Source: Persicobacter sp. CCB-QB2 (GTDB lineage: Bacteria > Bacteroidota > Bacteroidia > Cytophagales > Cyclobacteriaceae). From it: a DNA stretch of 64,000 bases. Numbering within the stretch: the stretch's first letter is position 1; the number at the start of each line of letters is the position of its first letter. A program made the translations under genes and the position numbers. The DNA lies in NCBI RefSeq assembly GCF_001274635.1, contig NZ_LBGV01000001.1, forward strand, positions 2,852,001-2,916,000, read 5' to 3'. Positions 17,879-26,479 of the stretch are shown in pieces. Under the pieces are notes generated by a model that saw nothing but the letters and a program-made list of their open reading frames with translations, ran no database searches and was not told where the DNA came from.

Positions 17879-18260
17879 AATGATATTTTTTATTGTTTGT
17901 CTGTTATTTACTTCTATGATGATGCAAATGTAGTCCCGCCACATTCCTTCATCAAATCATAAAATCCAATGTCGAAATCATTGAAACCGATAAGCGATAA
18001 GGCTAAGTTTTATCCCAAAAATGAAACCCCGCCCTAACAGGCTTACGCTCAATAAATCGTCATTTTTCAGATTAAAAATTCCCACTATTTCTATTAAAAA
18101 AGACTAATGATTGTCATGTTTTAAACTGATTCTAATTCAGGCACACCTAAACGTCTCTATGAAAATATTTTAACTATATAAACCATTTCCCACTAATCCT
18201 GCCCTTTTCTGTGCGGTAGATTGCCCGCTTTTCGGGGCAATCGTTTTTTAAGCACCCATT
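17879..18260 (+). ncRNA. Candidate small RNA region ending in an orphan terminator
   Basis: The 441-bp gap between dps (minus) and the gene at 18320 (plus) contains a good plus-strand terminator at 18219-18249 but no plus-strand reading frame before it. A transcript starting somewhere in this gap and ending there would be a small RNA, or an attenuated leader of the downstream gene. No promoter for it was identified with confidence and no known RNA family was recognised, so the 5' end is unknown. Confidence 0.25.
18219..18249 (+). terminator. Orphan Rho-independent terminator
   Basis: Perfect 8-bp stem GATTGCCC (18219-18226) / GGGCAATC (18235-18242) followed by GTTTTTT. It points along the plus strand, but no plus-strand gene ends upstream. 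Confidence 0.8.
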
Positions 18261-18266
18261 TTGTGC

Positions 18267-18274
18267 TAACTTTG
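18267..18274 (+). promoter_or_regulatory. Candidate -7 promoter box of the gene at 18320
   Basis: TAACTTTG matches TAnnTTTG exactly and lies 45 bp before the start codon, after the orphan terminator. No clear TTG is seen at the expected -33 distance. Confidence 0.4.
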
Positions 18275-18319
18275 GTTCTTGCGCAAATTTTTCGGTAGAA
18301 TCTCAGGTTCAGCTATATT

Positions 18320-19531
18320 ATGCAATTAATTGAAGTAAATAATTCGGCATTGGAGAAAGCATTCATTGACTTTCCCCATCCGCTATATAAAGATTATCCT
18401 AATTACATCCGTCCCCTGGACAAGGACATCGCGGCTGTTTTTGATCCTAAGAAAAATAAGTTTTACCAGCATGGGGAGGCCATCCGCTGGATGCTTAAGG
18501 ATGAAAAGGGAAAATATATTGGTCGGGTAGCTGCTTTTTACAGCTCCACCACCATGAATAAAGACAATGACCAGCCCACAGGTGGCATGGGCTTTTTTGA
18601 GTGCATCAATGATCAGGAGGCCGCTTTCAAATTGTTTGATGCCTGCAAAGACTGGTTAACGGATAAAGGGTTGGAGGCCATGGATGGCCCGATTAATTTC
18701 GGGGAGCGGGATAAATGGTGGGGCCTACTGGTAGAAGGGCATGACCGTACGGCCAATTATGAAAACAACTACCATCCGGAGTATTATCAGGCATTATTTG
18801 AAAATTACGGTTTCAAAATCTATTTCAAACAGTATACTTTTGGCCGCTATACTTTCGACCCGCTTTCGGATTTGATTCACCGCAGGGCCGAAAAAATCCT
18901 GAATACGGAAGGATACCGATTCGAGACGATCGACAAAAAGAATCTGGACAAATACACCCGCGATTTCACCAAAGTATACAATGATGCCTGGCAAAATTTT
19001 GAGGGGGTTGCGTCCTTATCTTATGAGCAGGCTAAAAGTCTGATGGAACAAATGAAACCCATCATGGACGAGCGACTGATCTTTTTTGGTTATTATTTCG
19101 ATGAGCCGGTTGCTTTTTATATCAACCTGCCGGAAGTGAATCAGATTTTCCGCCATATGAATGGCAAGTGGAATATCTGGCAGATGATAAAATTCAAATA
19201 CCTTCAAATGAGAGGCGTCTCCAAGCGTGTAATGGGGATGGTATTTGGGGTCGCTACGGCTCACCAGGGAAAAGGGGTGGAATCTGCACTGATCATTGAA
19301 GCTGGAAAGAATGTCATCAACCCTGATGTGCACAATTATTCCGAGCTGGAGATGAACTGGATTGGGGATTTCAATCCGGCCATGATGCATTTGGCTAAAA
19401 ACCTCGGCACTAAAATCGTAAAGACGCACCACACTTATCGCCTGATGTTTGACCCGAATAAGGAGGTGACGCGTCACCCAAGGTTGGGCTTCAAAAAGAA
19501 AGCGGCAGCAGTGACTGAAGATGCAAAATAA
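18320..19531 (+). CDS. GNAT-like N-acetyltransferase family protein (YghO-like)
   Basis: 403 residues, cytoplasmic. The N-terminal part reads KDYPNYIRPLDKDI...FDPKKNKFYQHGEAIRWMLKDEKGKYIGRVAAFY, the signature of a Bacteroidota/YghO-like family with a GNAT fold. The C-terminal half repeats acetyltransferase-like features (RVMGMVFGVATAHQGKGVESALI, resembling the acyl-CoA pyrophosphate loop). Substrate unknown. It is followed 54 bp later by a PfkB-family kinase on the same strand, possibly co-transcribed. Confidence 0.8.
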   Translation: MQLIEVNNSALEKAFIDFPHPLYKDYPNYIRPLDKDIAAVFDPKKNKFYQHGEAIRWMLKDEKGKYIGRVAAFYSSTTMNKDNDQPTGGMGFFECINDQEAAFKLFDACKDWLTDKGLEAMDGPINFGERDKWWGLLVEGHDRTANYENNYHPEYYQALFENYGFKIYFKQYTFGRYTFDPLSDLIHRRAEKILNTEGYRFETIDKKNLDKYTRDFTKVYNDAWQNFEGVASLSYEQAKSLMEQMKPIMDERLIFFGYYFDEPVAFYINLPEVNQIFRHMNGKWNIWQMIKFKYLQMRGVSKRVMGMVFGVATAHQGKGVESALIIEAGKNVINPDVHNYSELEMNWIGDFNPAMMHLAKNLGTKIVKTHHTYRLMFDPNKEVTRHPRLGFKKKAAAVTEDAK

Positions 19532-19585
19532 TCGTTCTAAATTCAGTACGACATCCTATAGAAAGTATAAAAATATATATAAACC

Positions 19586-20503
19586 ATGAGCTTATTATCC
19601 ATTGGAACGGTGGCTTTTGATGCCATTGAAACCCCTTTCGGAAAAACTGATAAAATTGTTGGTGGATCCTGCACTTATATTGCCTTGGCAGCTTCCTACT
19701 TTATAAAAGAAGCCAACAACATTGTGGCAGTGGTGGGAGATGATTTCGGGAACGACAATATCGCAGACCTGAACCGCCACGGTATTGATACCGAAGGCTT
19801 ACAGATTAAAGATGGCGAGAAATCCTTCTTTTGGGCCGGCCGCTACCATAACGATATGAACAGCCGCGATACCCTGACCACGGAATTGAACGTACTGGAA
19901 AACTTTGATCCGGTCATTCCGGAGAGTTATCAGGATTGTCAGTATTTAATGTTGGGTAACCTGACGCCTGCAATTCAAATTGAGACCATCAAGCGTCTGA
20001 AGAACCGTCCGAAATTCATTGCCATGGATACCATGAACCTGTGGATGGACATTGCGATGGATGATTTGAAAAAGGCACTGACGATGATTGATATGTTGAT
20101 CATCAATGATGAAGAAGCCCGCCAGCTGTCCGGTGATTACTCTTTGGTACGTGCGGCTCAAAAAATTCAAGAGATGGGCCCTAAGTATTTGGTGATTAAG
20201 AAAGGAGAGCACGGTGCATTGCTTTTCGGTGAAGGCCGTACTTTCTTTGCGCCAGCCTTACCTTTAGAGGAAGTTTTCGACCCTACCGGAGCGGGTGATA
20301 CTTTTGCTGGAGGATTGATGGGATATTTGGCAAAGTCAGACAATGTAACTTTTGACAACCTTAAAAGAGGAATTATTTTCGGTTCAGCGATGGCTTCTTT
20401 TACGGTAGAGAAATTTGGTCCGGAAAGATTGAAGGATTTGGATGAAGCTACGGTAAATGCCCGTGTGCAGGAGTTTGTGAACTTATCGCAGTTTGAGCTA
20501 TAA
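19586..20503 (+). CDS. PfkB family carbohydrate/nucleoside kinase
   Basis: 305 residues. The C-terminal PfkB signature DPTGAGDTFAGG has the catalytic Asp, and the N-terminus GGSCTYIALAASYF forms the substrate-binding Gly motif. The IKKGEHGALLF strand-turn is conserved. Members phosphorylate sugars or nucleosides at a hydroxymethyl group; the substrate cannot be fixed from sequence. A strong terminator follows. Confidence 0.93.
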   Translation: MSLLSIGTVAFDAIETPFGKTDKIVGGSCTYIALAASYFIKEANNIVAVVGDDFGNDNIADLNRHGIDTEGLQIKDGEKSFFWAGRYHNDMNSRDTLTTELNVLENFDPVIPESYQDCQYLMLGNLTPAIQIETIKRLKNRPKFIAMDTMNLWMDIAMDDLKKALTMIDMLIINDEEARQLSGDYSLVRAAQKIQEMGPKYLVIKKGEHGALLFGEGRTFFAPALPLEEVFDPTGAGDTFAGGLMGYLAKSDNVTFDNLKRGIIFGSAMASFTVEKFGPERLKDLDEATVNARVQEFVNLSQFEL

Positions 20504-20525
20504 GCTTAAAATTTCACAATGTGAA

Positions 20526-20556
20526 AAGCCGGTTCCGATCAGGATCCGGCTTTTTT
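20526..20556 (+). terminator. Terminator after the PfkB kinase
   Basis: AAGCCGGTTCC (20526-20536) pairs with GGATCCGGCTT (20542-20552), one mismatch, followed by a T-run. Confidence 0.88.
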
Positions 20557-20608
20557 GATTGAGGAAGACGGAGATAAAAAAACAGGAATATTTGATTAGC
20601 TTTGCGCT

Positions 20609-21091
20609 ATGATTGAAAAAATTGAGGCGATTGAGGATCAGTTGAATAAAATTGGTCCGAAAGGGTATAAAACTTTGTATGAGGAAATTCGACAGGAACA
20701 GCCTTTATTGAGTGCTTTCTTTTTGGGTTTTAAAATGGATGGATACGGCAACTACCTCCAGGGAGCATTGCTCAGGGGCATTTTTGCGGTCTATCTGTAT
20801 TATAAAGAGGAGGCGTTTTTTCAAAAGAAACTGGGCTATGCCGCTTTTAAGGAAATGCGGGATGAGCAATTACATTTCCTGGAATTTATGGAAAGCCAGC
20901 CCATGATGATATCAAAAGAGGACCTGACCGGCAAAATGGTGAAAGCCCTGGAGGACCAGCAGCTGTTTTCTTATATCATCCGTGGATTTGAAACTTCTCA
21001 GGCCTTTAATGGCTTACCACCCGAAGAGAAGGGGACCATTGCACTGGAATTTAAAGTATTGCTGGAATTGATTCAGCAACAGAAGAAATAA
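20609..21091 (+). CDS. Hypothetical protein, 160 aa, all-helical
   Basis: Not recognised. The sequence is soluble and helix-rich (KGYKTLYEEIRQEQPLLSAFFLGFK, DEQLHFLEFMESQPMM), with no signal peptide. A TAGCTTTG box, matching TAnnTTTG, ends only 4 bp before the ATG, so the transcript could be leaderless or nearly so; no -33 element is evident. The gene stands alone between terminators. Composition looks genuine and conserved-like. Confidence 0.6.
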   Translation: MIEKIEAIEDQLNKIGPKGYKTLYEEIRQEQPLLSAFFLGFKMDGYGNYLQGALLRGIFAVYLYYKEEAFFQKKLGYAAFKEMRDEQLHFLEFMESQPMMISKEDLTGKMVKALEDQQLFSYIIRGFETSQAFNGLPPEEKGTIALEFKVLLELIQQQKK

Positions 21092-21190
21092 TAAGTCAGG
21101 GGAATAACCGCCCGTTCCACCTATTAAAGCCTAATTATTGGTATTGACTTTGAATTAATATTTGACAATAGCGATGAATAGTTCAACTTA
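21090..21190 (+). repeat. Possible right-end remnant of the MITE-like family
   Basis: The segment ends ATTTGACAATAGCGATGAATA then GTTCAACTTATACC, resembling the right end of copy B (TAGCGGTGAATAATTCGGCTTAATACC) with several substitutions. The left part is not recognisable. Confidence 0.35.
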
Positions 21191-21195
21191 TACCG

Positions 21196-21232
21196 AAAAA
21201 AGCCCGAAGTAATGAAAACTTCGGGCTTTTTT
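21196..21232. terminator. Bidirectional terminator beside prmC
   Basis: Long stem AAAAGCCCGAAGT / ACTTCGGGCTTTT around an AATGAAA loop, with A-run and T-run on either side. It serves prmC on the minus strand and probably the plus-strand gene ending at 21091. Confidence 0.92.
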
Positions 21233-22092
21233 TATCGCTCTGCGCGCACGATGCGATCTTTTCCATTCAGGTCCCTCACAATCCGAACCTCTTCAAATCC
21301 TTTTTCCTCCAGCATGGCTTTAGTCTCTTTTCCATAAGCCTCATTGATCTCGAAATACAGCTTCCCGCCATCATTCAAATGATCCATGGCCAAATCAGCT
21401 ATACGCTTATAGAATAATAAGGGTGCATCATCCGGCACAAAAAGCGCCAGATGCGGATCATATTTCAAAACATTTTCATGCATATCCGCTTTTTCTCTTT
21501 CGCAGATATAGGGCGGATTACTCACGATCACATCAAAAGTCTGCTGGAAGGGCAGGGCATCTTTCAGCACATCCATCTGCTCGAATTCCACGGCAGCATC
21601 CAGATAAACCGCATTTCTTCGGGCTACGAACAAGGCCTTTTCTGAAATATCCACCGCAAAAGCATCACAATGTGGCATTTCTAGGTCAAGCGTTATCGGA
21701 ATACAGCCGGTTCCAGTCCCAATGTCCAGTACATTGAACAAGTCGCCCTGGTTCTCTTCCAAAATCAATTGCACCAACTCCTCCGTCTCCGGCCGAGGAA
21801 CCAAAGTTTCAGGAGTCACAATGAATTTACGATTGAAAAAAGGCGCAACGCCCGTGACATGCTGTAAAGGCACCTGCTTTTTCAGTTGCTCCACCGCATC
21901 CCATAATTCATCCCATTCTTCTTCCACTAATTCCAATGGCGCGTCCGTCAACACGGCCGTTCTGTCAATCTCAAACAAATCTTCCAACAAACCATAGGCT
22001 ACACTCTCTGCTTCGCGTTCTCCTAATGCCTCCAAAAGGGCCTTGGTAATATATTGTTTAAGGGCCTTAGCCCCTTTTAATCCTTTATCCAT
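21232..22092 (-). CDS. prmC: Peptide chain release factor N5-glutamine methyltransferase
   Basis: 286 residues from ATG 22092 (MDKGLKGAKAL); an upstream in-frame start at 22143 adds an unlikely 17 residues. It methylates the Gln of the GGQ motif in RF1/RF2. The helical N-terminal domain is followed by an AdoMet site (VLDIGTGTGCIPITL) and the catalytic NPPY motif (IVSNPPYI). PRPETEELV is also characteristic. Divergent from the STAS-like gene at 22319. Confidence 0.95.
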   Translation of the reverse strand: MDKGLKGAKALKQYITKALLEALGEREAESVAYGLLEDLFEIDRTAVLTDAPLELVEEEWDELWDAVEQLKKQVPLQHVTGVAPFFNRKFIVTPETLVPRPETEELVQLILEENQGDLFNVLDIGTGTGCIPITLDLEMPHCDAFAVDISEKALFVARRNAVYLDAAVEFEQMDVLKDALPFQQTFDVIVSNPPYICEREKADMHENVLKYDPHLALFVPDDAPLLFYKRIADLAMDHLNDGGKLYFEINEAYGKETKAMLEEKGFEEVRIVRDLNGKDRIVRAER

Positions 22093-22318
22093 ACGACCGC
22101 AATTTACGAAAATTCCAACCAATTCATGGCTTCTTTCACGCATAGCACTGCGTACAAAAAAACCACTACCCGTGATTTTTGCATCAAAAAAGATACAAAT
22201 TAACCCTTATCCCTCTTTAGCGTTAAAAATTGGGGTCGAAAATGATACGTTCGTCATTTTGTTTAATCATTAATCTAATAAAATCGTTAAATAATAATAA
22301 ATAAAAACTATTACGCAG

Positions 22319-22777
22319 ATGGCCTCCTACGAATCACCCGGACTAAGTTTCACATTATCTAAAAGGGATCAATTGGCGACTGTTTCTTTTCGGGATGTCA
22401 TTGAAGAGGCCGAATTCCATTACTTAAAAGAACAAATCGCTCCTTTCATCCAACAAAGCAAATGCTGCAAGTTCATTCTCGATTTAAGTCAGCTCACCCT
22501 CCCAACCTTCAAATTTTTCCATAAATCCATAGAAGAATTCCTATTTCATACCACTCGTCATTTTTGGTGTTGTAAAGTAGTAGTAGTGACCGGTGCCAGA
22601 ATGGATCAAATAAGTGCCTTTAACTTATGGATGCTCCAAATAGAAAACCTGGCCACTAATATGAATACCGACACCCTGGTCAGAATGCCGAGCGCCGACT
22701 ATTGGAATCAAAAATGCGTCATGAAGTGTCAACAAAAAGGTTTGGCAGGCATCACCTTTAAACTTCCCTCCAAATAG
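22319..22777 (+). CDS. Hypothetical protein, STAS-like fold possible
   Basis: 152 residues, no signal or membrane segments. The layout beta-strand, helix (EEAEFHYLKEQIAPFIQ), then KFILDLSQLTLPT and a second helix resembles anti-sigma-factor antagonist (STAS) domains, and FILDLS is typical of their central strand. The usual phosphorylatable Ser/Thr position is not obvious. It is Cys-rich for this window (five Cys). A/T-rich divergent region separates it from prmC. Assignment is inference only. Confidence 0.6.
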   Translation: MASYESPGLSFTLSKRDQLATVSFRDVIEEAEFHYLKEQIAPFIQQSKCCKFILDLSQLTLPTFKFFHKSIEEFLFHTTRHFWCCKVVVVTGARMDQISAFNLWMLQIENLATNMNTDTLVRMPSADYWNQKCVMKCQQKGLAGITFKLPSK

Positions 22778-22844
22778 CATGTTTAATAATAAATGATTAA
22801 ATTCTATTTACTTAAAAGCATCACTAATAAATAGGAATACGAGC

Positions 22845-22857
22845 GGTCTGCAAGACC
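22845..22857. repeat. Short hairpin GGTCT-gca-AGACC
   Basis: Perfect 5-bp inverted repeat in the 342-bp gap between the STAS-like gene and the IS91-like transposase. The rest of that gap holds no credible gene. Confidence 0.35.
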
Positions 22858-23079
22858 CAGCGAATATTCCCGGTTGAACTACACCCCTGAGCGCATGGAG
22901 TCCCCGATCTGATACTATGTGTTTTGCGGCAAGTTTATCGATGTTTTCTTTATCCCTCAGTCTTTTTTACAAAAATTTGAAGCTGAAAATCATCAAATAT
23001 TGACTTTTCAAAAGGTGATTCTCTTGGTTATTTTCCGATTTTCAACTGAATCTCCGAGGTTTAGGGTGTTCGGTTCCAG

Positions 23080-23097
23080 GCCACATGAAAATGCGGC
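23080..23097. repeat. Hairpin at the likely oriIS end
   Basis: GCCACAT (23080-23086), GAAA loop, ATGCGGC (23091-23097). It lies 22 bp beyond the transposase stop. On the plus strand it is followed by a T-run and could also act as a terminator that blocks antisense transcription into the element. Confidence 0.5.
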
Positions 23098-23119
23098 TTT
23101 TTTTCGTGCTTGTACAAAA

Positions 23120-24286
23120 TTATTGCAGGGCCTTGTAGAACAAGGTGCTGATGGCAATGGCAGGAGAACGAATTTTCGGAAGCTCCCGAACTACCACCAT
23201 TTTGCCATGCTCACAATGCGGACACTTTTTGAAATCCTTACCTGCGATGCGATGGATCACTGCCGTTGCAGTTTCATTGCTCCGCTGAATTTCCTTTTCG
23301 ACCGGACGTCTCTCTGGCTGAAATTGCAGTTTTAAATTGCGTTTGGTGGTCGGGTTATAAATTCCATAATACCGGATTTTGACAAAATTCCTCGGTAGAA
23401 TATGCTGACAAAATCTTCTGAGGAATTCAACCCCAGTGATCGTAATGGTCTTTTTTTGACCACCTGTCCGATAGTTTTTAGCAATGAAAGAGACATGGGT
23501 TTGGGTAATTTTCAGAATGCGCTGGTTACTAATCGCTACCCGGTGCGTATATTGCCCGAGGTAACGAATGACATGCTCCGCATTGGCCATGGCAGGCTCA
23601 CAATATACCACCCATTTTTTTTCATAAGCTTCTTCAATGTTCTCCTCAAAATCGGTTAACAGCTGATTTTTCCGTAAACGCCGTTTGAGCAAATCCAGAA
23701 ATTTCCCTTTAAAAACACCACTTAACTGATGCACCGGATAAAGAAATTTTTGATGATCGCCCAGCTTTTTCCAGCGGCCTTTCAAGTCATAACCCGCTGC
23801 AGGCACCAGGCAATGCAGGTGAGGATGCAGCGATAAATTTTGTCCCCATGAATGCAAAACACAGACCGCCCCCGTTTCCGCACCGAAATGTGTATAGCCG
23901 AAGGTTTTTAAGGTGCTCCAGCAAGCATCGAAAAGTGCACTGTAATACAGTTTTCGATCATAAAGACAAAGTCGGTTGAGCACATGAGGCACAGTAAACA
24001 CCAAATGATAATGCCTGACCGGAAGGGTTTTCGATATCAGTTTTTCGATCCATAAAGCCTGCTTGGAAGCCAGGCATTTGGGGCAATGACGGTTACCACA
24101 ACTATTATAACTGTAGCGGACGGTATGGCAACAGTCACATCGTTCTTCATGCCCACCCAATGTGGCAGTCCGGCAGTTAAGCAAATCATTGAGCACCCTG
24201 AGCTGTTCAGCGGTAGGCTTTTCCTGCTCACAATATTGCTTCCCGAATTGTCGAATGACATCCGCAATTTCGAAGGCCGGTCGCAT
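23120..24286 (-). CDS. IS91 family transposase (HUH rolling-circle type)
   Basis: 388 residues. The N-terminal zinc-binding domain has CDCC and CGNRHCPKC (Cys50-53, Cys63-71). The HUH metal site is HPHLH (His154-158), and the nicking tyrosines lie in RYLGQYTHRVAIS (Tyr242, Tyr246), matching the IS91/IS801 arrangement. The C-terminal CPHC cluster is an additional zinc-like motif. It nicks and transfers single-stranded DNA during rolling-circle transposition. Intact length, so the element may be active. The start overlaps the recombinase stop (TAATG), implying translational coupling. Confidence 0.95.
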   Translation of the reverse strand: MRPAFEIADVIRQFGKQYCEQEKPTAEQLRVLNDLLNCRTATLGGHEERCDCCHTVRYSYNSCGNRHCPKCLASKQALWIEKLISKTLPVRHYHLVFTVPHVLNRLCLYDRKLYYSALFDACWSTLKTFGYTHFGAETGAVCVLHSWGQNLSLHPHLHCLVPAAGYDLKGRWKKLGDHQKFLYPVHQLSGVFKGKFLDLLKRRLRKNQLLTDFEENIEEAYEKKWVVYCEPAMANAEHVIRYLGQYTHRVAISNQRILKITQTHVSFIAKNYRTGGQKKTITITGVEFLRRFCQHILPRNFVKIRYYGIYNPTTKRNLKLQFQPERRPVEKEIQRSNETATAVIHRIAGKDFKKCPHCEHGKMVVVRELPKIRSPAIAISTLFYKALQ

Positions 24287-25182
24287 TATCTCCGTCCATA
24301 TAGGGTGTCCAATGGACTATGAGGGGTTAGCTTTTCGCATTGCGCCACATGTAAATAAATCATCGTGGTGCCGATTTCAGAGTGCCCAAGCAGGTCTTTT
24401 ACCGTAACGATATTTAATCCATCTTCCAGTAAATGGGTCGCATAACTATGCCGAAGTGAATGTAGATTAACCTTCTTTTTGATTTGGGTTTTCTTCAATG
24501 CTTCCCGCATTACCCATGACAAGCCACGGACACTGTATTGACCGCCATCTTTTCCATTAAAAAGCCAAATGTGAGGATGTTCCGCTGAAAGATATTTTTT
24601 TAAACCAACAACCATCACTTCTGAAAGTGGGACAATGCGGTCCTTCTTGTACTTTGACTGCCGGATATGAATCGTTTTTCGCTCCAAATCAACATCACCC
24701 AATTTAAGGTTGATCACCTCCTGCCCCCTTAGGCCAGCAGAATAAATTAGCGTGAGAACGATGCGCTGTTTGAGTAAAAACGGTGCGGCAAAAAGCTCCT
24801 TTAATTCTGAGCGATTTAAAATGACCGGCAATTTGGTATCCCCCTTTAGGGAAGGTAGGGCGATGGCATTTTTATTCATCCCCAACAATCGGAAATAGTA
24901 GCGCAAGCCATAAACCATATGCTTAAAGCTACTTCGAGAGGGTGATTTCGGGTCACGGGCCAAAGCCACCAGATATTCATTGATCTCGTCCTCACTGATT
25001 TTCTCCGGTAACTGTTTAAAATGAAGCACAAACAGCGCCACCCGCCTGATGTAATTGTTCAGTGTGCTTTCACTTTGACCGCGTAAGCTGACCTGAGAAG
25101 CCATTTTCTTACATACATTTGCAAATTCCGGAACAGCAATGATAGCCTGCTCAACGATGGTTAATCCTTTCTTTTTTCTCAT
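24286..25182 (-). CDS. Tyrosine-type recombinase/integrase
   Basis: 298 residues. An N-terminal SAM-like DNA-binding domain (about 28-108) is followed by a catalytic domain with Arg152 (SAGLRGQEV), His241 and Arg244 (HSLRHSYATHLL), His267 (LLGHSEI) and nucleophile Tyr276 (TTMIYLHV). All catalytic residues are present. It is coupled to the IS91-like transposase, an arrangement seen in some IS91-family elements. It may resolve or assist transposition intermediates; that role is inference. Confidence 0.93.
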   Translation of the reverse strand: MRKKKGLTIVEQAIIAVPEFANVCKKMASQVSLRGQSESTLNNYIRRVALFVLHFKQLPEKISEDEINEYLVALARDPKSPSRSSFKHMVYGLRYYFRLLGMNKNAIALPSLKGDTKLPVILNRSELKELFAAPFLLKQRIVLTLIYSAGLRGQEVINLKLGDVDLERKTIHIRQSKYKKDRIVPLSEVMVVGLKKYLSAEHPHIWLFNGKDGGQYSVRGLSWVMREALKKTQIKKKVNLHSLRHSYATHLLEDGLNIVTVKDLLGHSEIGTTMIYLHVAQCEKLTPHSPLDTLYGRR

Positions 25183-25237
25183 CTTTTTTTTGTTTAGGTG
25201 AAAATTGTGAAAGGTTTAATTTATAAAAATCGGTATG

Positions 25238-25255
25238 ATCACTATCTTTAGTGAT
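25238..25255. repeat. Perfect 7-bp hairpin upstream of the recombinase
   Basis: ATCACTA (25238-25244), loop TCTT, TAGTGAT (25249-25255). It is 56 bp upstream of the recombinase start and may be part of the terIS end or an operator. Confidence 0.4.
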
Positions 25256-25300
25256 GATGAGCTATCCCGAAGGGATTTAGTTCAACACTTTCTAACAAAA

Positions 25301-25399
25301 ATGACCCTGCTTCTTGTCGCAATCGCCTTTATTACGCCCTTTATAGCCGGAGGGATCATTCTTTGGTACATCATGAGTGGAGAAAAGAAAACCAAATAA
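25301..25399 (+). CDS. Candidate 32-aa single-pass membrane microprotein
   Basis: ATG at 25301 to TAA at 25399 encodes MTLLLVAIAFITPFIAGG, then IILWYIMSGEKKTK. There is one hydrophobic stretch of about 22 residues and a positively charged tail, the classic shape of a small membrane protein with cytosolic C-terminus. An in-frame stop (TAA) lies 9 bp upstream of the ATG. It is in the 312-bp gap between the recombinase and the GIN-domain gene. No Shine-Dalgarno motif or family match is available. Confidence 0.4.
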   Translation: MTLLLVAIAFITPFIAGGIILWYIMSGEKKTK

Positions 25400-25494
25400 C
25401 CCCTGCTGTTTTAGCCTTCTCCTAAAAATACCCTTCAGATAAACACAAAAATCAAAATCATGACTAGTTTTGGGATTAATTATTTACATCCCAA

Positions 25495-26295
25495 ATGAAA
25501 AATAATACTTCAAGCCCTAAGCTGGCATTCCTTTTATTGCTCATTAGTATCGGCTTTTTTTCTTGTAATGATTCTGATGTACAGGAAAGAGTGCTATTGC
25601 CCTTCTCTCAAATCAGTACTTATAATGATGTCAGGATTCATTTGGTCAACGGCCCTCACCGGATTGATATCCTCGGGGAAGGATCAATTTCCGCTGTTAA
25701 ATGGGAACAAAATGGTTCACATCTGCACCTGAAGGAAATCAATGGATTGAATCCGGAATACAACATCGTTCAAATTTCCACCCCTTCTCTGGAAAGTATT
25801 TGTTTGAAAAATTCGAGTCAAATTTATATCCCGGAAGAATTTTTCACTTCAAAAACTTTAGACCTTCAAATCCTGGATGCCGGCAGATTAGAAACCAATG
25901 ATCGTTTCATTGTGGACTCGCTAATTACTATAGAAGCCAGAAATGCTGCCCGCATCTATATTCATGAGCTCTCTGCCCATCTTGCTGAATTTGATATTCA
26001 CGATGGAAGTCGGGTAGATGTTGGTGGGCAGGTGAATGCGCTGGTGGATCTCCGGGTACGGAATGGCGCCCGTTTTCATTTGGATGGGGACGACCATTGG
26101 TTTTTAAATAATCCGCTTTCTGCCCCAAAATTTCAAATTCATCTAACTGATGGGGGGAACGCATGGGTGCATGCTACCGACACTTTGCAGGCTTTGGTGA
26201 AGAATGGGAGTCATTTGTATTACAAATCTTTTGAAGGCCATCTCCACATCGAAAAGCAGGACGGAGGAAATGCGACCATTAAGGACGAACACTAA
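25495..26295 (+). CDS. GIN-domain (DUF2807) lipoprotein, paralog 1
   Basis: 266 residues. The signal peptide ends in a lipobox-like SIGFFSC (Cys about residue 24), so it is probably a lipoprotein. The rest is a repetitive beta-strand solenoid: LPFSQISTYNDVRIHLVNGPHRIDILGEG, then short repeated strands around polar turns (KNSSQIYIPEEF, RNAARIYIHE, NGARFHLDGD). This is the GIN/DUF2807 pattern common in Bacteroidota. Function of the family is unclear; adhesion has been suggested. It is paralogous to the gene at 26797. Confidence 0.85.
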   Translation: MKNNTSSPKLAFLLLLISIGFFSCNDSDVQERVLLPFSQISTYNDVRIHLVNGPHRIDILGEGSISAVKWEQNGSHLHLKEINGLNPEYNIVQISTPSLESICLKNSSQIYIPEEFFTSKTLDLQILDAGRLETNDRFIVDSLITIEARNAARIYIHELSAHLAEFDIHDGSRVDVGGQVNALVDLRVRNGARFHLDGDDHWFLNNPLSAPKFQIHLTDGGNAWVHATDTLQALVKNGSHLYYKSFEGHLHIEKQDGGNATIKDEH

Positions 26296-26479
26296 AAAAT
26301 AAGGCATTTCCGTTAATGGAGCTTAAAATTAGGATCCAGGCACCATTACTATTCTACCAAAATAATCCTAATCAATGCGATAATACTTAGAATTATTCAA
26401 ATGAAAAAGGCTTTTAAACAAGCGCCTAAAAAGTAAATTTTAGCCACTTTTTTATAAATTGGCACCTTAACAAAAGCGA

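Larger units (their letters stand above)
23068..25290 (-). mobile_element. IS91-like element with tyrosine recombinase and HUH transposase
   Basis: Two minus-strand genes overlap by one base (TAATG). The ori-side end probably lies near a hairpin at 23080-23097 (GCCACAT/ATGCGGC with one G-T pair). On the minus strand this hairpin is followed within 12 bases by GAAC twice, the tetranucleotide IS91 is known to target. The other end is uncertain; a perfect 7-bp hairpin (25238-25255) lies just upstream of the recombinase gene. Rolling-circle IS91 elements make no target duplications, so both boundaries are estimates. Confidence 0.6.

Noticed and set aside
18115..18135. Fur/PerR box upstream of dps
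   Set aside because: Only a short imperfect inverted motif (ATGATTGTCAT) is present; it is too weak to call a specific site.
22919..23335. Plus-strand open frame of 138 codons overlapping the transposase end
   Set aside because: Most of it is antisense to the IS91 transposase and it has no recognisable protein features or plausible start.
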